Shown: positions 30,280 to 41,795, counted from the stretch's first letter. The stretch: 64,000 nucleotides of DNA from Naumannella halotolerans (GCF_004364645.1 NZ_SOAW01000001.1:1116001-1180000); one strand, 5' to 3'. The notes: a model not told the origin generated them from the letters alone. A program made the numbers and translations.

Positions 30280-31470
30280 TCAGCCACGTACCGCGGCTGC
30301 CAATGCCTCGGCCCGGGAGGCCTGTTCCCAGGTGAAATCGGGCAGTTCCCGACCGAAATGGCCGTAGGCGGCGGTCTGGGCGTAGATCGGGCGCTTCAGG
30401 TCCAGGGCCTCGATGATCGCCGCCGGCCGCAGGTCGAAGGTGGCCAGTACGGCAGCCTCGATCTGTTCGGTCGGCACCTTCTCGGTGCCGAAGCAGTCGA
30501 GGTAGAAGCCGACCGGGTGGGCGCGTCCGATCGCATAGGCGATCTGCACCTCGCAACGCTCGGCCAGACCGGCCGCGACGACGTTCTTCGCCACCCATCG
30601 CATGGCATAAGCCGCGGAGCGGTCGACCTTCGACGGATCCTTGCCGGAGAAGGCGCCACCGCCGTGACGGGCCATACCGCCGTAGGTGTCGACGATGATC
30701 TTCCGGCCGGTCAGTCCGGCATCTCCCATCGGTCCGCCGATCTCGAAGCGGCCGGTCGGGTTCACATGCAGCGTGTAGTCGTCGTGCTCCAGGTCGAAGG
30801 CGGCCAGGACGGGCTTCACCACCTGTTCCCGCAGGTCCGGGGTGAGCAGATTCGCCAGGTCGATGTCGGCGGCGTGCTGCGAACTGATCACCACGGTGTC
30901 CAGCCGGACCGGTCGATCGCCGTCGTACTCCACGGTGACCTGGGTCTTGCCGTCCGGGCGCAGGTACGGCACCTCGCCGTTCTTACGCACCGCCGCCAGC
31001 CGTTCGGACAACCGGTGCGCCAGTGTGATCGGCAGCGGCATCAGCTCGGGGGTCTCCGAACAGGCGTAGCCGAACATCAGGCCCTGGTCGCCGGCGCCGA
31101 GCAGGTCATAGGACTCCACACTGCCGTCGCGGGCCTCCTCGGCATTGTCCACACCCTGGGCGATGTCCGGGGACTGGGCGCCGATGCTGACCTGGACACC
31201 GCAGGAGGCGCCGTCGAAGGACTTGTGCGAGGAGTCGTAGCCGATCTCCAGGATGCGTTCGCGGACGATCCGCGGGATCTCGGCGTAGGCCTCGGTGGTC
31301 ACCTCACCGGCGACCACGACCAGGCCCGTGGTGACCAGGGTCTCGACTGCCACCCGGCTGTTCGGGTCGTGGGTCAGCAACTCGTCCAGTACCGAGTCGC
31401 TGATCTGGTCAGCGATCTTGTCCGGGTGCCCCTCGGTCACGGATTCGGAGGTGAACAGTCGACGGCTCAT
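30280..31470 (-). CDS. metK: S-adenosylmethionine synthetase
   Basis: A 396-residue enzyme making SAM from methionine and ATP. Start ATG at 31468-31470 ([20 protein letters not shown]), chosen because GHPDK at 14-18 is then at the family position; the frame is open upstream but unrelated. Other signatures: [12 protein letters not shown] and [19 protein letters not shown]. The neighbourhood coaBC-metK-priA is conserved, but here a plus-strand LuxR gene is inserted between coaBC and metK. I recognise no SAM riboswitch in the 145 bp upstream. Confidence 0.97.
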   Translation of the reverse strand: MSRRLFTSESVTEGHPDKIADQISDSVLDELLTHDPNSRVAVETLVTTGLVVVAGEVTTEAYAEIPRIVRERILEIGYDSSHKSFDGASCGVQVSIGAQSPDIAQGVDNAEEARDGSVESYDLLGAGDQGLMFGYACSETPELMPLPITLAHRLSERLAAVRKNGEVPYLRPDGKTQVTVEYDGDRPVRLDTVVISSQHAADIDLANLLTPDLREQVVKPVLAAFDLEHDDYTLHVNPTGRFEIGGPMGDAGLTGRKIIVDTYGGMARHGGGAFSGKDPSKVDRSAAYAMRWVAKNVVAAGLAERCEVQIAYAIGRAHPVGFYLDCFGTEKVPTEQIEAAVLATFDLRPAAIIEALDLKRPIYAQTAAYGHFGRELPDFTWEQASRAEALAAAVRG

Positions 31471-31615
31471 GGGCTCGACCTTAATGTGCCCGGGCAATCG
31501 GTGGACGCCGTGCCGCCATGCGGTCGGCGTCGGGTCGATCGTCACCGGGGCCGCATACTGTCGACACCGGCAGATCTCCGGCCGGGATCGCCATTCATCC
31601 GCACCGGGCCACTGC

Positions 31616-32668
31616 ATGCGCAAGGATGTGAACTCGGACAATTTGCCGACCACCGATGAACTGGGGAACCGAGTGTCGACACTGGATCCGACGGCGACGG
31701 CCGTCATCAACGAGGCCTACTCGAGGATGCGGACGTTCACCGGGAGAGATCGTTACGAGCTGTACGACTATCTGCGCTACACCGCGTCCCGGCTCGGGAA
31801 GGTCGATGCCTTCTACGTCGGGCTGTTCCAGCCCGGCGGGCATCAGATCCGCTATCCGTATGCGGTGGAGGACGGGGTCTACGATCAGACCGCCTCCTAT
31901 CAGGTCGCGGCCGGCGCCACCTCGGGGTGGATGCTGAAGAACCGACGTACCTACCGCTTCAACGAGGACAACGGTGCCCTGCTCGACCGCGGGGTCCGGT
32001 TCGGCGATCTGTCCCGCAGGTCCGCCGATGTGGTGACCGTGCCGATGTTCCGGTCCCGCGTCGACGACGTCCCGGAGGTCTATGGGATCGTCTCCATGCA
32101 CAGTCACACCCCTCACGCCTACCCGCCGCCGGTGGTGCGTGCCTTCGAGTTGCTGTGCAAACTGGCGGCGCAGGTGATGGTGCGTGAGGTCGAGGACCGG
32201 GAGACCCTGGCCCAGCTGCACCTGGACGGTCCGCTGAGCTCGCTGATCGCGTCGAATCACTTCGCCGACACGTTGTCGGTACGCCTGGGCAAGGCGCGTC
32301 TGGTGGCCGAGCAGGTTCTGCAGGATCCCGAGGCCGACATCGAGACCCTGCGGCGGAGTCTGGGCGACCTGGTGACCGCGTCGCGGATGGTGCAGACCGA
32401 GCTGGTGGAGTTGCAACTGCAGATCACCGAGGGCCCGTCGCGCCGGTACGCCTCGTTGACCGACCGGGAGAAGGCGGTGGCCATCGAGCTGGCCGACGAG
32501 GCGTCGAATGCCGAGATCGCTGCCCGGCTGGTGGTGAGCACCGAAACGGTCAAGTCCCACATCGCGAGCATTCGTCGCAAGTACGAGATGTCGGACCGGT
32601 CAGCGATCGGGCAGGAGATCCGCCAACATCTCAATCATTCGCGTCGGCGTTCGGACTCCGAGCACTGA
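31616..32668 (+). CDS. GAF domain and LuxR-type HTH transcriptional regulator
   Basis: A 350-residue predicted cytosolic regulator. Residues about 30-190 form a GAF-like sensor domain ([40 protein letters not shown]). The C-terminal ~65 residues are a LuxR/NarL helix-turn-helix: [18 protein letters not shown], then [19 protein letters not shown]. The start is uncertain: ATG at 31616 is used; GTG at 31628 or 31673 are alternatives. Two TGTCGACA motifs occur at about 31558 and 31674, one within the perfect palindrome AGTGTCGACACT (31672-31683), which may be an autoregulatory site. The 3' end overlaps coaBC by 38 bp, tail to tail. Ligand and targets unknown. Confidence 0.85.
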   Translation: MRKDVNSDNLPTTDELGNRVSTLDPTATAVINEAYSRMRTFTGRDRYELYDYLRYTASRLGKVDAFYVGLFQPGGHQIRYPYAVEDGVYDQTASYQVAAGATSGWMLKNRRTYRFNEDNGALLDRGVRFGDLSRRSADVVTVPMFRSRVDDVPEVYGIVSMHSHTPHAYPPPVVRAFELLCKLAAQVMVREVEDRETLAQLHLDGPLSSLIASNHFADTLSVRLGKARLVAEQVLQDPEADIETLRRSLGDLVTASRMVQTELVELQLQITEGPSRRYASLTDREKAVAIELADEASNAEIAARLVVSTETVKSHIASIRRKYEMSDRSAIGQEIRQHLNHSRRRSDSEH

Positions 32669-33860
32669 CCACATCCAGGATCCGGTGGGCGCACAGCTCC
32701 TTCGAGCCGGCCGCCTCGACCGCCGAACCGTCGCTGCCGATGACGGTGACCGCGGTCCCCTCGGAGCCGAACACCTTGCCGCCACTGACATCGTTCAGCA
32801 CCAGCCAGTCGGCCTTCTTCCGGGCCAGCTTCGACCGACCGAGTTCCAGCAACCGATCGGGATCGGCGGCGGTCTCCGCAGCGAACCCGACCAGGGTGGG
32901 GCGGCCGCCGCTACGCCCGGCGCCGAGCCGGGCCAGCACATCGGTCGTCTGCTGCAGCTCCAGCGTCAGCCCGGAGTCCCGATCCTTCTTGATCTTGCCG
33001 GTGGCGGTGCGGGCAGGAGTGAAGTCGGCGGCCGCGACGGCCATCACCACCAGGTCGGCTCCTTCGACGGCCGCCGACATGGCCTGGTCGAGTTCGGCCG
33101 TGGTGCCGACGTCGACCACATCCACGCCACTGGGTGTGGCCACCTCGGTGTGTGCCCGGACAAGCCTCACCCGGGCACCCCGCAGCCGGGCGGCCCGGGC
33201 CAGCGCCATCCCCATCCGTCCGGAGCTGGAGTTGCCGAGGTAGCGGACCGGATCCAGCGGTTCGCGGGTGCCGCCGGCGCTGACCACCACGGTCCGGCCG
33301 TGCAGGTCCTGACCGCGCGTGGCGATCGACGGGTCCTCCAGCAGCACCTCGGCGATCTGTGCCAGTTCATCGGGATCGGGCAACCTGCCCGGTCCGGAGT
33401 CGGCCCCGGTCAGTCGACCGCTCGCCGGATCCACGACGACCACTCCACGCTCGCGCTGGGTCTGCACATTGGACCGGGTGGCGGCGTGCTGCCACATCTC
33501 GGTGTGCATCGCCGGGGCCATCATCACCGGACAGTGCGCGGTCAACAAGACATTGGTGAGCAGGTCGTCGGCGCGTCCCTGGGCGGCCCGGGCGAGCAGA
33601 TCCGCGGTGGCCGGTGCAACCACCACCAGATCGGCCTGCCGACCGAGCATCACATGGTTGACCCGATGGGCATCGCTGAACACCTCGGTCGCCACCGGCC
33701 GGCCCGACAGGGCCTCCCAGGTCACCTTGCCGACGAAGTTCAGTGCCGCCGGGGTGGGGACCACGGTCACCTCGTGACCGGCCTCGGAGAACCGTCGCAG
33801 CAGTTCACACGCCTTGTAGGCGGCGATGCCGCCGGCGACCCCCAGCAGAATCCGGCTCAT
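32631..33860 (-). CDS. coaBC: Bifunctional phosphopantothenoylcysteine synthetase/decarboxylase
   Basis: A 409-residue enzyme for two steps of coenzyme A synthesis. The N-terminal flavoprotein decarboxylase has GVAGGIAAYKACELLR, APATADLLA and the PAMHTEMW segment. The C-terminal synthetase has VSAGGTREPLDPVRYLGN and NSSSGRMG for CTP and substrate binding. ATG start at 33858-33860. It follows rpoZ by 47 bp on the same strand. Its last 38 bp overlap the 3' end of the convergent LuxR gene. Confidence 0.96.
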   Translation of the reverse strand: MSRILLGVAGGIAAYKACELLRRFSEAGHEVTVVPTPAALNFVGKVTWEALSGRPVATEVFSDAHRVNHVMLGRQADLVVVAPATADLLARAAQGRADDLLTNVLLTAHCPVMMAPAMHTEMWQHAATRSNVQTQRERGVVVVDPASGRLTGADSGPGRLPDPDELAQIAEVLLEDPSIATRGQDLHGRTVVVSAGGTREPLDPVRYLGNSSSGRMGMALARAARLRGARVRLVRAHTEVATPSGVDVVDVGTTAELDQAMSAAVEGADLVVMAVAAADFTPARTATGKIKKDRDSGLTLELQQTTDVLARLGAGRSGGRPTLVGFAAETAADPDRLLELGRSKLARKKADWLVLNDVSGGKVFGSEGTAVTVIGSDGSAVEAAGSKELCAHRILDVVSARSPNADAND

Positions 33861-33907
33861 CCGTGTTCAGCGATCCCGATGGTGCAGTGCAGGTACGGGC
33901 GATCTTC

Positions 33908-34255
33908 TCAGGCGGAGAAGTCGGGGTCGTTGGCGAACTCGTCGTCCTCCACCGCGGACAGCGACGGGCCCTCCTCGGGGTCCTCGGTTGCGGGAGCGTG
34001 GGGGTCGATCTGCTCGCACTCGAGCAGGCCGTCCTCGATCTCACGCAGCGCGATCGACAGCGGCTTCTCGGTCACACCGGCATCGACCAGCGGACCCACG
34101 TTCTCCAACAGGCTCTCACCGAGCTGGGCGTAGTAGGAGTTGATCTGCCGGGCACGGTTGGCGGCGAAGAGCACCAGGCGGTACTTCGAATCGACCTTGG
34201 TCAACAGGATGTCGATCGGCGGGTTGGTGATGCCGACGGCTTCGGTGTGGGTCAC
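33908..34255 (-). CDS. rpoZ: RNA polymerase omega subunit
   Basis: A 115-residue subunit that helps assemble RNA polymerase. The GTG start at 34253-34255 ([18 protein letters not shown]) with an AAGGTG ribosome binding site is chosen; the frame is open further upstream but not conserved. The core [20 protein letters not shown] and [15 protein letters not shown] are typical of actinobacterial omega. An acidic C-tail follows. It lies between gmk and coaBC in the usual order. Confidence 0.94.
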   Translation of the reverse strand: MTHTEAVGITNPPIDILLTKVDSKYRLVLFAANRARQINSYYAQLGESLLENVGPLVDAGVTEKPLSIALREIEDGLLECEQIDPHAPATEDPEEGPSLSAVEDDEFANDPDFSA

Positions 34256-34389
34256 GATGCACCTTCGTTTGACTCGTGTTCTTGAATTCGTGGTCGTCGT
34301 GGGGCCGGCGGGCTGCACCTGCTCGTCCACGGACGGCGTGCGCCGCGCTCACTGTCTGGGCGCGGTTGCACAGCCGAACCTGGGTGAGT

Positions 34390-34992
34390 CTATCCGACCC
34401 CACCCCGCAGACCCAAGATTTCGGCCAGTTCCTCGACCGTGGTGTCGATGTCGACATTGACCACCACATGGTCGAAGTCGTCGAAATGGGCCAGTTCGGA
34501 GCGGGCGGTCTGCAGCCGACGCTGGACCGCCTCCTGGTCCTCGGTGCCGCGGGCGGTCAACCGGCGGACCAGTTCCTCCCACGACGGAGGCATCAGGAAG
34601 ATCGAATGCGCCTGCGGCATCGTCCTGCGTACCTGGCGGGCACCCTGCGGGTCGATCTCCAACAACACATTGTGTCCCTCGGCCATCGCCGCCTGCACCG
34701 GCGCCCGCGGGGTGCCGTACCGCGCCTTGCGATGCACGGTGGCCCACTCCAGCAGGCCGTCATGGGCGATCAGGTCGTCGAACTCGGCGTCATCGGTGAA
34801 CAGATAGTGCTTCCCGTCGACCTCCCCGGGACGGGGCGCCCGGGTGGTCGCCGAGACCGACACCCACAGCGACGGGTACTTGGCCTGCAGCGCCGCCACG
34901 ACCGTACCCTTGCCCACCCCGGCCGGCCCGGAGAGGATGAACAACTCCCCCTGACCGGGTCGCTCGCGCCGGTCGGTCGCCTGACCACTCAC
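34390..34992 (-). CDS. gmk: Guanylate kinase
   Basis: A 200-residue kinase converting GMP to GDP. The P-loop GPAGVGKGT is at about 22-30; VSVSATTRAPRPGEVDG and LLEIDPQGARQV form the GMP-binding and Walker-B-like parts. GTG start at 34990-34992, overlapping the mihF stop as GTGA. The order mihF-gmk-rpoZ is the conserved one. Confidence 0.96.
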   Translation of the reverse strand: MSGQATDRRERPGQGELFILSGPAGVGKGTVVAALQAKYPSLWVSVSATTRAPRPGEVDGKHYLFTDDAEFDDLIAHDGLLEWATVHRKARYGTPRAPVQAAMAEGHNVLLEIDPQGARQVRRTMPQAHSIFLMPPSWEELVRRLTARGTEDQEAVQRRLQTARSELAHFDDFDHVVVNVDIDTTVEELAEILGLRGGVG

Positions 34993-35303
34993 CGGAACTC
35001 CTCCCGCAGCGCGGCCAGTTGGTGTCGGCCGAGACCACGGATCCGGCGGCTGGGGGCGATGTCCAGGCGCTCCATGGTGTCGGCGGCCCGCTTGTCCCCG
35101 ACCCTGGGCAGCGACCGCAGCAGGTCGACGACCTTGATGTGGGCCAGCACATCGTCGTTCTCGGCCAGGTCGAGGAAAGCCGACAGATGCAGATCGCCGG
35201 TACGCAGCCGGGCCTTCGCGGCCGCCCGGTGCCGGCGCACCTGGGTGGCGGCCGCACGCGCCTGCTGGCGCTGGCTCTCCGAGAGCGGCGGTACCGAGGT
35301 CAC
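34989..35303 (-). CDS. mihF: Integration host factor, actinobacterial type (mIHF)
   Basis: A 104-residue nucleoid-associated DNA-binding protein. The GTG at 35301-35303 gives MTSVPPLSESQRQQARAAAT; the frame is open upstream but not conserved. The helical segment RHRAAAKARLRTGDLHLSAF and the helix-hairpin-helix-like LPRVGDKRAADTMERLDI match mIHF. It is unrelated to the IhfA/IhfB of proteobacteria. It is translationally coupled to gmk. Confidence 0.94.
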   Translation of the reverse strand: MTSVPPLSESQRQQARAAATQVRRHRAAAKARLRTGDLHLSAFLDLAENDDVLAHIKVVDLLRSLPRVGDKRAADTMERLDIAPSRRIRGLGRHQLAALREEFR

Positions 35304-35368
35304 GGGCGCCAACCTACCGACGGACCGGGTTGGCTGCCACCCGGCGCGATCGGGCACCGCGAGAGTGT

Positions 35369-36193
35369 TCAGCCGAGCTCCCTGACCTGGTCCAGCAGGT
35401 CCTCCACCGCCCCCTTCAGGGCGTGCGGATCCGGACCGACCCGACCCACCTGACGGCTGACATTGGGCAGCACCGCCGAGGCCCGATCACCGAAGCGGCG
35501 CTTCACATCGGCCACGGTGGCGCCCTGGGCACCGATCCCGGGAACCAGCAGCGACCCGGTGAACTCGTCCAGGTTCACCCCCAGGTCCTCATGGGTCGCC
35601 CCGATCACCAGACCGAACTCCGGGCCCAGTACCTCGTTGCGCACCTCGACATCGTCGACGACCTGCTGGGCCACCGTGGCCCCCTCACCGGTCCGGGCCA
35701 ACTGCAGTGCCGAACCCTCGGGATTGGAGGTACGCGAGAGCACGTACAGACCGCGACCGGATTCGGCAGCGGCGATGAACATCGGGTGCAGGGAACCGAC
35801 TCCGAGGTACGGGCTGACGGTCAGCGCGTCGATCTGGAACGGCGACTCCTCCATCAGGTACCCACGGGCATATCCCTGCATCGTGGGCTGGAAGTCACCG
35901 CGTTTGGCGTCCAGGATCACCAGCGCACCGGCTGCCTTGCAGTCGGCGACCGCACGCTCCAGGACAGCCACTCCGGCCGCACCGTAGGCCTCGAACAGCC
36001 CGCTCTGCGGTTTGAACACCGCGACGGTCAACCCGAGCACCTCGATCTGGTGCCGGACGTAGTTCTCCAGACCACTGACGGTCGGCTCGAATCCCCAGCT
36101 GGCGATCAGCGACGGATGGGGATCGATCCCCACGCACAACCTCCCGCGGGCCTCGATCGCGGCCTGCAGCCGTTCGGACCAGGTCGTGGACAT
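35369..36193 (-). CDS. pyrF: Orotidine 5'-phosphate decarboxylase
   Basis: A 274-residue enzyme, last step of UMP synthesis, of the longer PyrF type found in actinobacteria. The catalytic motif LVILDAKRGD is present, as are LCVGIDPHP and the PYLGVGSLHP region. ATG start with a GAGGGAG ribosome binding site. It follows pyrD by 34 bp in the car-pyr operon. Confidence 0.96.
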   Translation of the reverse strand: MSTTWSERLQAAIEARGRLCVGIDPHPSLIASWGFEPTVSGLENYVRHQIEVLGLTVAVFKPQSGLFEAYGAAGVAVLERAVADCKAAGALVILDAKRGDFQPTMQGYARGYLMEESPFQIDALTVSPYLGVGSLHPMFIAAAESGRGLYVLSRTSNPEGSALQLARTGEGATVAQQVVDDVEVRNEVLGPEFGLVIGATHEDLGVNLDEFTGSLLVPGIGAQGATVADVKRRFGDRASAVLPNVSRQVGRVGPDPHALKGAVEDLLDQVRELG

Positions 36194-36227
36194 CAGTTCT
36201 CCCTCATCACGATCTTGCTCGTTCCTG

Positions 36228-37304
36228 TCACCGGCCCGGCCGGAGCCGGTTGATCCCGTTCACCAGCGCCGGTCCGGAGTAGATCCAGCCGGTGTAGAGC
36301 TGGACCAACCGGGCCCCGGCGTCGAACATCGCCCGGGCGTCTGCTGGTGTCATGATGCCGCCCACGCCGATCACAGGCCAGTCCGACGCCGAGGTGATCC
36401 AGCCGAGCACCTCCCGGGCCCGCCGGGTGAGCGGATGCCCGGACAGGCCGCCGGCCTCGACCGCCTTGGCCAGATCACTCGCCGCCAGGCCGTCCCGGCC
36501 GGTCGTGGTGTTGCCCGCGATCAACCCGCTGATGCCGCTGTGCTCACAGGCCGCCAGCAACTGCTCCACCGCAGGTCGGGTCAGGTCCGGGGCGAGTTTG
36601 ACCAGGATCGGCAACGGATCCCCCGGATCGGCCTGTCGCGCCGCGGAGGTCAGCTCGCCGAGCAACCTGGTCAGCGCGTCGGCGTTCTGCAGTTCCCGCA
36701 GGCCGGGGGTGTTCGGACTGGACACGTTCACCGCGATGTAGTCGGCATGGGGCGCCAACTGGCGAAAACAGGTCAGGTAGTCCTCGACCGCCGCTTCCAG
36801 CGGGGTCTGCTTGTTCTTGCCGATGGAGATGCCGATGGTGGTCCCGACTGCGCGGTTGCCGCGCCGGACGCCGAGCGCATCGAGCCGGCGGGCCATCTGC
36901 TCGGCCCCACCACTGGGAAACCCCATCCGGTTGATCACCGCACCGGAGGCGGGCAACCGGAACACCCGCGGGCGAGGATTACCCGGTTGCGGCTGCGGTG
37001 TCACCGTTCCCAGTTCGACATGGCCGAACCCGAGGCTGGACCAGCCGCGTACCACCTCGGCCCGTTTGTCCAGCCCGGCGGCCAGACCGACCCGGTTGTC
37101 GAACCGCAGGGATCCGATCCGCACCGGGTCGCCGCCCGGATGCAGCAGTCGCAGGGCCGCCCGACCGGCCGCCGTGGCGGTGGTTGCCTGCAGCATCCGC
37201 AGGGCTTGTTCGTGGGCGACCTCCGGATCACCACCGCCCATCCCGAACAGCACCGGCCGGATCAGGGCCCGGTACCCGGTCAACAGCGGATCACGCATCG
37301 GCAT
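36228..37304 (-). CDS. pyrD: Dihydroorotate dehydrogenase (quinone), class 2
   Basis: A 358-residue FMN enzyme that oxidises dihydroorotate using membrane quinone. The N-terminal helices ([18 protein letters not shown]) are the membrane-associated extension that marks class 2. The core has [14 protein letters not shown] with the catalytic serine and LVKLAPDL, then ANNTT-like [12 protein letters not shown] start at 37302-37304 overlaps the end of carB by 14 bp; an ATG two codons on is the alternative. Confidence 0.95.
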   Translation of the reverse strand: MPMRDPLLTGYRALIRPVLFGMGGGDPEVAHEQALRMLQATTATAAGRAALRLLHPGGDPVRIGSLRFDNRVGLAAGLDKRAEVVRGWSSLGFGHVELGTVTPQPQPGNPRPRVFRLPASGAVINRMGFPSGGAEQMARRLDALGVRRGNRAVGTTIGISIGKNKQTPLEAAVEDYLTCFRQLAPHADYIAVNVSSPNTPGLRELQNADALTRLLGELTSAARQADPGDPLPILVKLAPDLTRPAVEQLLAACEHSGISGLIAGNTTTGRDGLAASDLAKAVEAGGLSGHPLTRRAREVLGWITSASDWPVIGVGGIMTPADARAMFDAGARLVQLYTGWIYSGPALVNGINRLRPGR

Positions 37305-40300
37305 CCGCTGTGGCAGCCGCCTTCGTCTCAGCAGCCCAGCTCTGCAGCGACCGGACGCCGATGCCGCCGGTCTGCAGGGCTTCGATCCCCTGCACCGCCG
37401 AGGCCAGCCCCTGCACCGTGGTGATGCACGGTACGTCGTTGAGCACCGCTGCGGTACGGATCTCGTACCCGTCCACCCGCGGGCTGCCGCCGTTGTTCGC
37501 CCCGTGCGGGGTGTTGAAGATCAGATCCACCTGACCGTCGTTGATCAACTCGATGATCGTCGGTTCACCCTCGGGTCCGGTGCCCTCACTGGCCTTGCGG
37601 ACGGGTTTGGCCGCCACCCCGTGCCGGTGCAGCATCGAGGCGGTGCCGGCGGTCGCCAGGATCTCGAAGCCGAGGTCGGCCAGCCGCTTGACCGGGAAGA
37701 GCACGCTGCGCTTGTCCCGGTTGGCGACGGAGACGAAGACCCGCCCCGAGGTCGGCAGGGAGCCGAAGGCACCGGCCTGGGACTTGGCGAAGGCGGTACC
37801 GAAGGTCGCGTCCAGTCCCATCACCTCACCGGTGGACTTCATCTCCGGACCGAGCACGGTGTCGACGAAGGAACCGTCCGGGGTACGGAAGCGGTTGAAC
37901 GGCATCACCGCCTCCTTCACCGCGATCGGCGCCCCGGGAACCGAGTCGGCCCCGTCGCCGGTGGGCCGTAGCAGGCCGGCCGACCGCAGCTCGGCGATCG
38001 GCTCCCCCAGCATCAACCGGGCGGCGGCCTTGGCCAACGGGGTGTCGGTGGCCTTGGAGACGAAGGGCACGGTGCGCGAGGCGCGCGGGTTGGCTTCCAG
38101 CACGTACAGCGTGTCCCCGGCCAGGGCGTACTGGATGTTGATCAGGCCGCGGACGCCGACGCCGGCGGCGATCGCCTCGGTGGCTTCGCGGATCCGCTCG
38201 ATCACTTCCTCGCCGAGGGTGATCGGCGGCAGCGTGCAGGCGGAGTCCCCGGAGTGCACCCCGGCCTCCTCGATGTGCTCCATCACCGCACCGAGGTAGA
38301 GCTCGGTGCCGTCGTAGAGGGCGTCGACGTCGATCTCCACGGCGTCGTCGAGGAAGCGGTCCACCAGCACCGGATGTTCAGGTGTCAGCTCGGTCGCCCG
38401 CTGGATGTAACCGCGCAGGGATTCGTCGTCGTAGACGATCTCCATTCCTCGCCCACCGAGCACATAGGAGGGCCGGACCAGGACCGGGTAGCCGATGTCG
38501 GCGGCGATCGCGGTCGCCTGCTCCTGTGAGGTGGCCATACCGTGCTTGGGCGAGAGCAATCCGGCGGCGTCCAGCACCTCACCGAAGGCTCCGCGCTCCT
38601 CGGCCAGGTCGATGGCCTCCGGGCTGGTACCGACGATCGGCACCCCAGCATCCTTCAGTGTCTGTGCCAGCTTCAGCGGGGTCTGCCCACCGAGCTGGAC
38701 GATCACCCCGGCGACCGGGCCGGCCTGGGACTCGGCGTGGCAGACCTCCAGCACGTCCTCGGCGGTCAACGGTTCGAAGTACAGCCGGTCGGAGGTGTCG
38801 TAGTCGGTGGAGACGGTCTCGGGGTTGCAGTTGATCATGACGGTCTCGTACCCGGCTGCCGACAGCGTCAGTGCAGCGTGCACACAGGAGTAGTCGAACT
38901 CGATGCCCTGCCCGATCCGGTTCGGTCCGGAGCCGAGAATGATCACCGCCGGCTTCTGCCGCGGAGCCACCTCGGTCTCGGCGTCGTAGGAGCTGTAGTG
39001 GTACGGGGTACGGGCGGCGAACTCACCGGCACAGGTGTCCACGGTCTTGTAGACCGGCCGGATCCCCAGCGCCCAACGGATGCCGCGGACGACCTCCTCG
39101 CTCAGATGTCGCAGCGAGCCGATCTGGGCGTCGGACAGGCCGTGACGCTTCGCCTGCGCGAGCACCCCGGCGTTCAGCTCCGGGGCCTGGGCGACCTCCC
39201 GGGCGACCTCGTCGATCAGCACCAGTTGATCGACGAACCAGGGGTCGATGCCGGTGGCGGTGTGCACCTCCTCCACACTGGCACCGGCCCGGATGGCCTG
39301 CATCACCAGGCCGAGACGGCCGTCGTGCGGACGCATCGCCTCGGTCAACAGATCACCGGCGCTGCGGGTGATCGGGGTGGCGAAGTCGAAGATGGCCTCG
39401 GGCTTCTCCACACTGCGCAGCGCCTTGCCCAGGGCCTCGGTGAAGTTGCGGCCGATCGCCATCGCCTCGCCGACGCTCTTCATGTGCGTGGTCAAGGTGG
39501 CATCGGCGTGGGGGAACTTCTCGAAGGCGAAGCGCGGGACCTTCACCACCACGTAGTCCAAGGTGGGTTCGAAGCTGGCCGGGGTGACTCCGGTGATGTC
39601 GTTGTCGATCTCGTCCAGGGTGTAGCCGACGGCGACCTTGGCCGCGATCTTGGCGATCGGAAAACCGGTGGCCTTGGAGGCCAGCGCACTGGACCGGGAG
39701 ACCCGCGGGTTCATCTCGATCACGACCATCCGGCCGTCGGCCGGGTTGATCGCGAACTGGATGTTGCACCCGCCGGTGTCCACACCGACCTCACGGATGA
39801 TCGCGATCGCGACATCCCGCATCCGCTGGTACTCCCGATCGGTCAGGGTCATCGCCGGGGCGACGGTGATCGAGTCCCCGGTGTGCACACCCATCGGGTC
39901 GAAGTTCTCGATCGAACAGATGATCACGACATTGTCGGCCTTGTCGCGCATCACCTCCAGCTCGTACTCCTTCCAGCCGCGGATCGACTCCTCGATCAGC
40001 ACCTCGGTGGTCGGACTGGCCGACAACCCGGCACCGGCGATCCGCCGCAGATCGCCCTCGCCGTGGGCGAAACCGGAACCGACGCCGCCCATGGTGAACG
40101 AGGGACGCACGACCACCGGGTAGCCGAGATCATCGGCCGCGGCCCGCACCTCGTCCATGCTGTGACAGATCCGGCTGCGGGCCACCTCGGCCCGCGGTCC
40201 CTGGTAGAAACCGCCGGCGGCGGTGGAGGGCTGGGCGACCCGGGTGACGATCTCCTTGAACTGTTCGCGGTTCTCACCGCGTTGGATCGCTTCCACCGAG

Positions 40301-40653
40301 GCGCCGATCAGCTCCACGCCGTACTTGGCCAGGACACCGCTCTCGTGCAGGGCGATGGCGGTGTTCAGGGCGGTCTGCCCACCCAGGGTGGCCAAGAGGG
40401 CATCGGGCCGTTCGGCCTCGATGATCTTCTCCACGTAGTCGGGCCTGATCGGCTCGACATAGGTGGCGTCGGCGAACTCCGGATCGGTCATGATCGTTGC
40501 CGGGTTGGAGTTGACCAGGATCACCCGGAAGCCCTCCTCCTTCAGCACCCGACAGGCCTGGGTCCCGGAGTAGTCGAACTCACAGGCCTGACCGATCACG
40601 ATCGGCCCGGAGCCGATCACCATGATCGAGGAGATGTCGTCGCGGCGGGGCAT
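37291..40653 (-). CDS. carB: Carbamoyl-phosphate synthase large subunit
   Basis: A 1120-residue subunit that makes carbamoyl phosphate from ammonia, bicarbonate and two ATP, feeding pyrimidine and arginine synthesis. Two homologous ATP-grasp halves are visible, starting [17 protein letters not shown] and [16 protein letters not shown]. Conserved [18 protein letters not shown] and [18 protein letters not shown] close them. The C-terminal MGS-like allosteric domain begins at about [16 protein letters not shown] start at 40651-40653 shares one base with the carA stop (TGATG). Confidence 0.97.
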   Translation of the reverse strand: MPRRDDISSIMVIGSGPIVIGQACEFDYSGTQACRVLKEEGFRVILVNSNPATIMTDPEFADATYVEPIRPDYVEKIIEAERPDALLATLGGQTALNTAIALHESGVLAKYGVELIGASVEAIQRGENREQFKEIVTRVAQPSTAAGGFYQGPRAEVARSRICHSMDEVRAAADDLGYPVVVRPSFTMGGVGSGFAHGEGDLRRIAGAGLSASPTTEVLIEESIRGWKEYELEVMRDKADNVVIICSIENFDPMGVHTGDSITVAPAMTLTDREYQRMRDVAIAIIREVGVDTGGCNIQFAINPADGRMVVIEMNPRVSRSSALASKATGFPIAKIAAKVAVGYTLDEIDNDITGVTPASFEPTLDYVVVKVPRFAFEKFPHADATLTTHMKSVGEAMAIGRNFTEALGKALRSVEKPEAIFDFATPITRSAGDLLTEAMRPHDGRLGLVMQAIRAGASVEEVHTATGIDPWFVDQLVLIDEVAREVAQAPELNAGVLAQAKRHGLSDAQIGSLRHLSEEVVRGIRWALGIRPVYKTVDTCAGEFAARTPYHYSSYDAETEVAPRQKPAVIILGSGPNRIGQGIEFDYSCVHAALTLSAAGYETVMINCNPETVSTDYDTSDRLYFEPLTAEDVLEVCHAESQAGPVAGVIVQLGGQTPLKLAQTLKDAGVPIVGTSPEAIDLAEERGAFGEVLDAAGLLSPKHGMATSQEQATAIAADIGYPVLVRPSYVLGGRGMEIVYDDESLRGYIQRATELTPEHPVLVDRFLDDAVEIDVDALYDGTELYLGAVMEHIEEAGVHSGDSACTLPPITLGEEVIERIREATEAIAAGVGVRGLINIQYALAGDTLYVLEANPRASRTVPFVSKATDTPLAKAAARLMLGEPIAELRSAGLLRPTGDGADSVPGAPIAVKEAVMPFNRFRTPDGSFVDTVLGPEMKSTGEVMGLDATFGTAFAKSQAGAFGSLPTSGRVFVSVANRDKRSVLFPVKRLADLGFEILATAGTASMLHRHGVAAKPVRKASEGTGPEGEPTIIELINDGQVDLIFNTPHGANNGGSPRVDGYEIRTAAVLNDVPCITTVQGLASAVQGIEALQTGGIGVRSLQSWAAETKAAATADADA

Positions 40654-41795
40654 CAGCGGTTTCCTTCCATCACCTGCACGAAGCGGTCGAACAGGTAGCC
40701 CGCATCATGCGGTCCCGCTGCTGCCTCGGGGTGGTACTGCACGGAGAAGGCGACCACGGTGTCGGCCTTGGAGAGCTCGAGTCCCTCGACCACATCGTCG
40801 TTCAGGCAGATGTGGCTGACCCGGGCCTGGCCGAACCCGGTGTCGATCACCTCACCGGTGGGCGCGTCGACGGCGAAACCGTGGTTGTGGGCGGTGACCT
40901 CGACCTTCCGGGTGCTCAGATCCATCACCGGCTGGTTGATCCCGCGGTGGCCGTACTTCAGCTTGTAGGTGCCGAATCCCAGCGCCCGGCCGAAGATCTG
41001 GTTGCCGTAGCAGATGCCGAAGAACGGGATCCCTGCCTCGAGCACCTGCCGCAGCAGCTGCACCGCATGCTCATCCGACCCGGGGTCACCGGGACCGTTG
41101 GAGAAGAAGACGCCGTCGGGAGCGATCGCGGCCAGTTCGGCGAAATCGGTGGTCGCCGGGAGGACATGGACCTCGATCCCCCGCTCCGACATCCGTGCCG
41201 GGGTCATCGCCTTGATCCCGAGGTCCACCGCGGCCACGGTGAAGCGCTTCTCACCGATCGCCGGGACCACATAGGCCTCGGTGGTGCTCACCTCGGTGGC
41301 CAGTTCCAGGCCGGCCATCGAGCCGGTGTGCCGTACCTTCTGCAGCAGCGCCTGGGGATCGGTGGTCTCGGTGGACACACCGACCCGCATCGCTCCCTGC
41401 TCCCGCAGGTGACGGGTGAGTGCCCGGGTGTCCACATCGGTGATGCCGACGACGCCCTGCTCGGCGAGTTCGTCCTGCAGGCTGCGGGTCGAGCGCCAGT
41501 TGGAGGGACGGCGGGCGAGGTCGCGGACGACGAATCCGGAGACCCAGACCCTGGTCGACTCGTCGTCCTCGTCGTTCCAGCCCGTGTTGCCGATGTGCGG
41601 AGCGGTCGCGATGACCACCTGCCGGTGGTAGCTGGGATCGGTGAGCGTCTCCTGATATCCCGTCATCGGGGTGGCGAAGACCGCTTCACCGAAGATCTCC
41701 CCGGTGGCGCCGAAGGATCGTCCACGGAAGTGGCGACCGTCCTCCAGGACCAACAGGGCCGGTACGGGCGTGGGTGATGAACTGCTGTCAGGCAT
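40653..41795 (-). CDS. carA: Carbamoyl-phosphate synthase small (glutaminase) subunit
   Basis: A 380-residue class-I glutamine amidotransferase supplying ammonia to CarB. The glutaminase triad is visible: the Cys in FFGICYGNQ and the His in [13 protein letters not shown]. The N-terminal half ([20 protein letters not shown]) is the CarA-specific domain. ATG start at 41793-41795. Normally pyrC, pyrB and pyrR lie upstream; here the next gene upstream is a SorC-type sensor, so this operon probably starts at or near carA. Confidence 0.97.
   Translation of the reverse strand: MPDSSSSPTPVPALLVLEDGRHFRGRSFGATGEIFGEAVFATPMTGYQETLTDPSYHRQVVIATAPHIGNTGWNDEDDESTRVWVSGFVVRDLARRPSNWRSTRSLQDELAEQGVVGITDVDTRALTRHLREQGAMRVGVSTETTDPQALLQKVRHTGSMAGLELATEVSTTEAYVVPAIGEKRFTVAAVDLGIKAMTPARMSERGIEVHVLPATTDFAELAAIAPDGVFFSNGPGDPGSDEHAVQLLRQVLEAGIPFFGICYGNQIFGRALGFGTYKLKYGHRGINQPVMDLSTRKVEVTAHNHGFAVDAPTGEVIDTGFGQARVSHICLNDDVVEGLELSKADTVVAFSVQYHPEAAAGPHDAGYLFDRFVQVMEGNR

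Noticed and set aside
31471-31615. SAM riboswitch upstream of metK
   Set aside because: No recognisable SAM aptamer helices or conserved core could be found in the short divergent gap.
28480-31659. Long plus-strand frame antisense to priA and metK
   Set aside because: Composition is Arg/Gly/His-rich without domain signatures; both minus-strand genes are conserved and complete.
38542-40698. Plus-strand frame of over 700 codons antisense to carB
   Set aside because: Mirror frame of a conserved ATP-grasp gene; no motif of its own.
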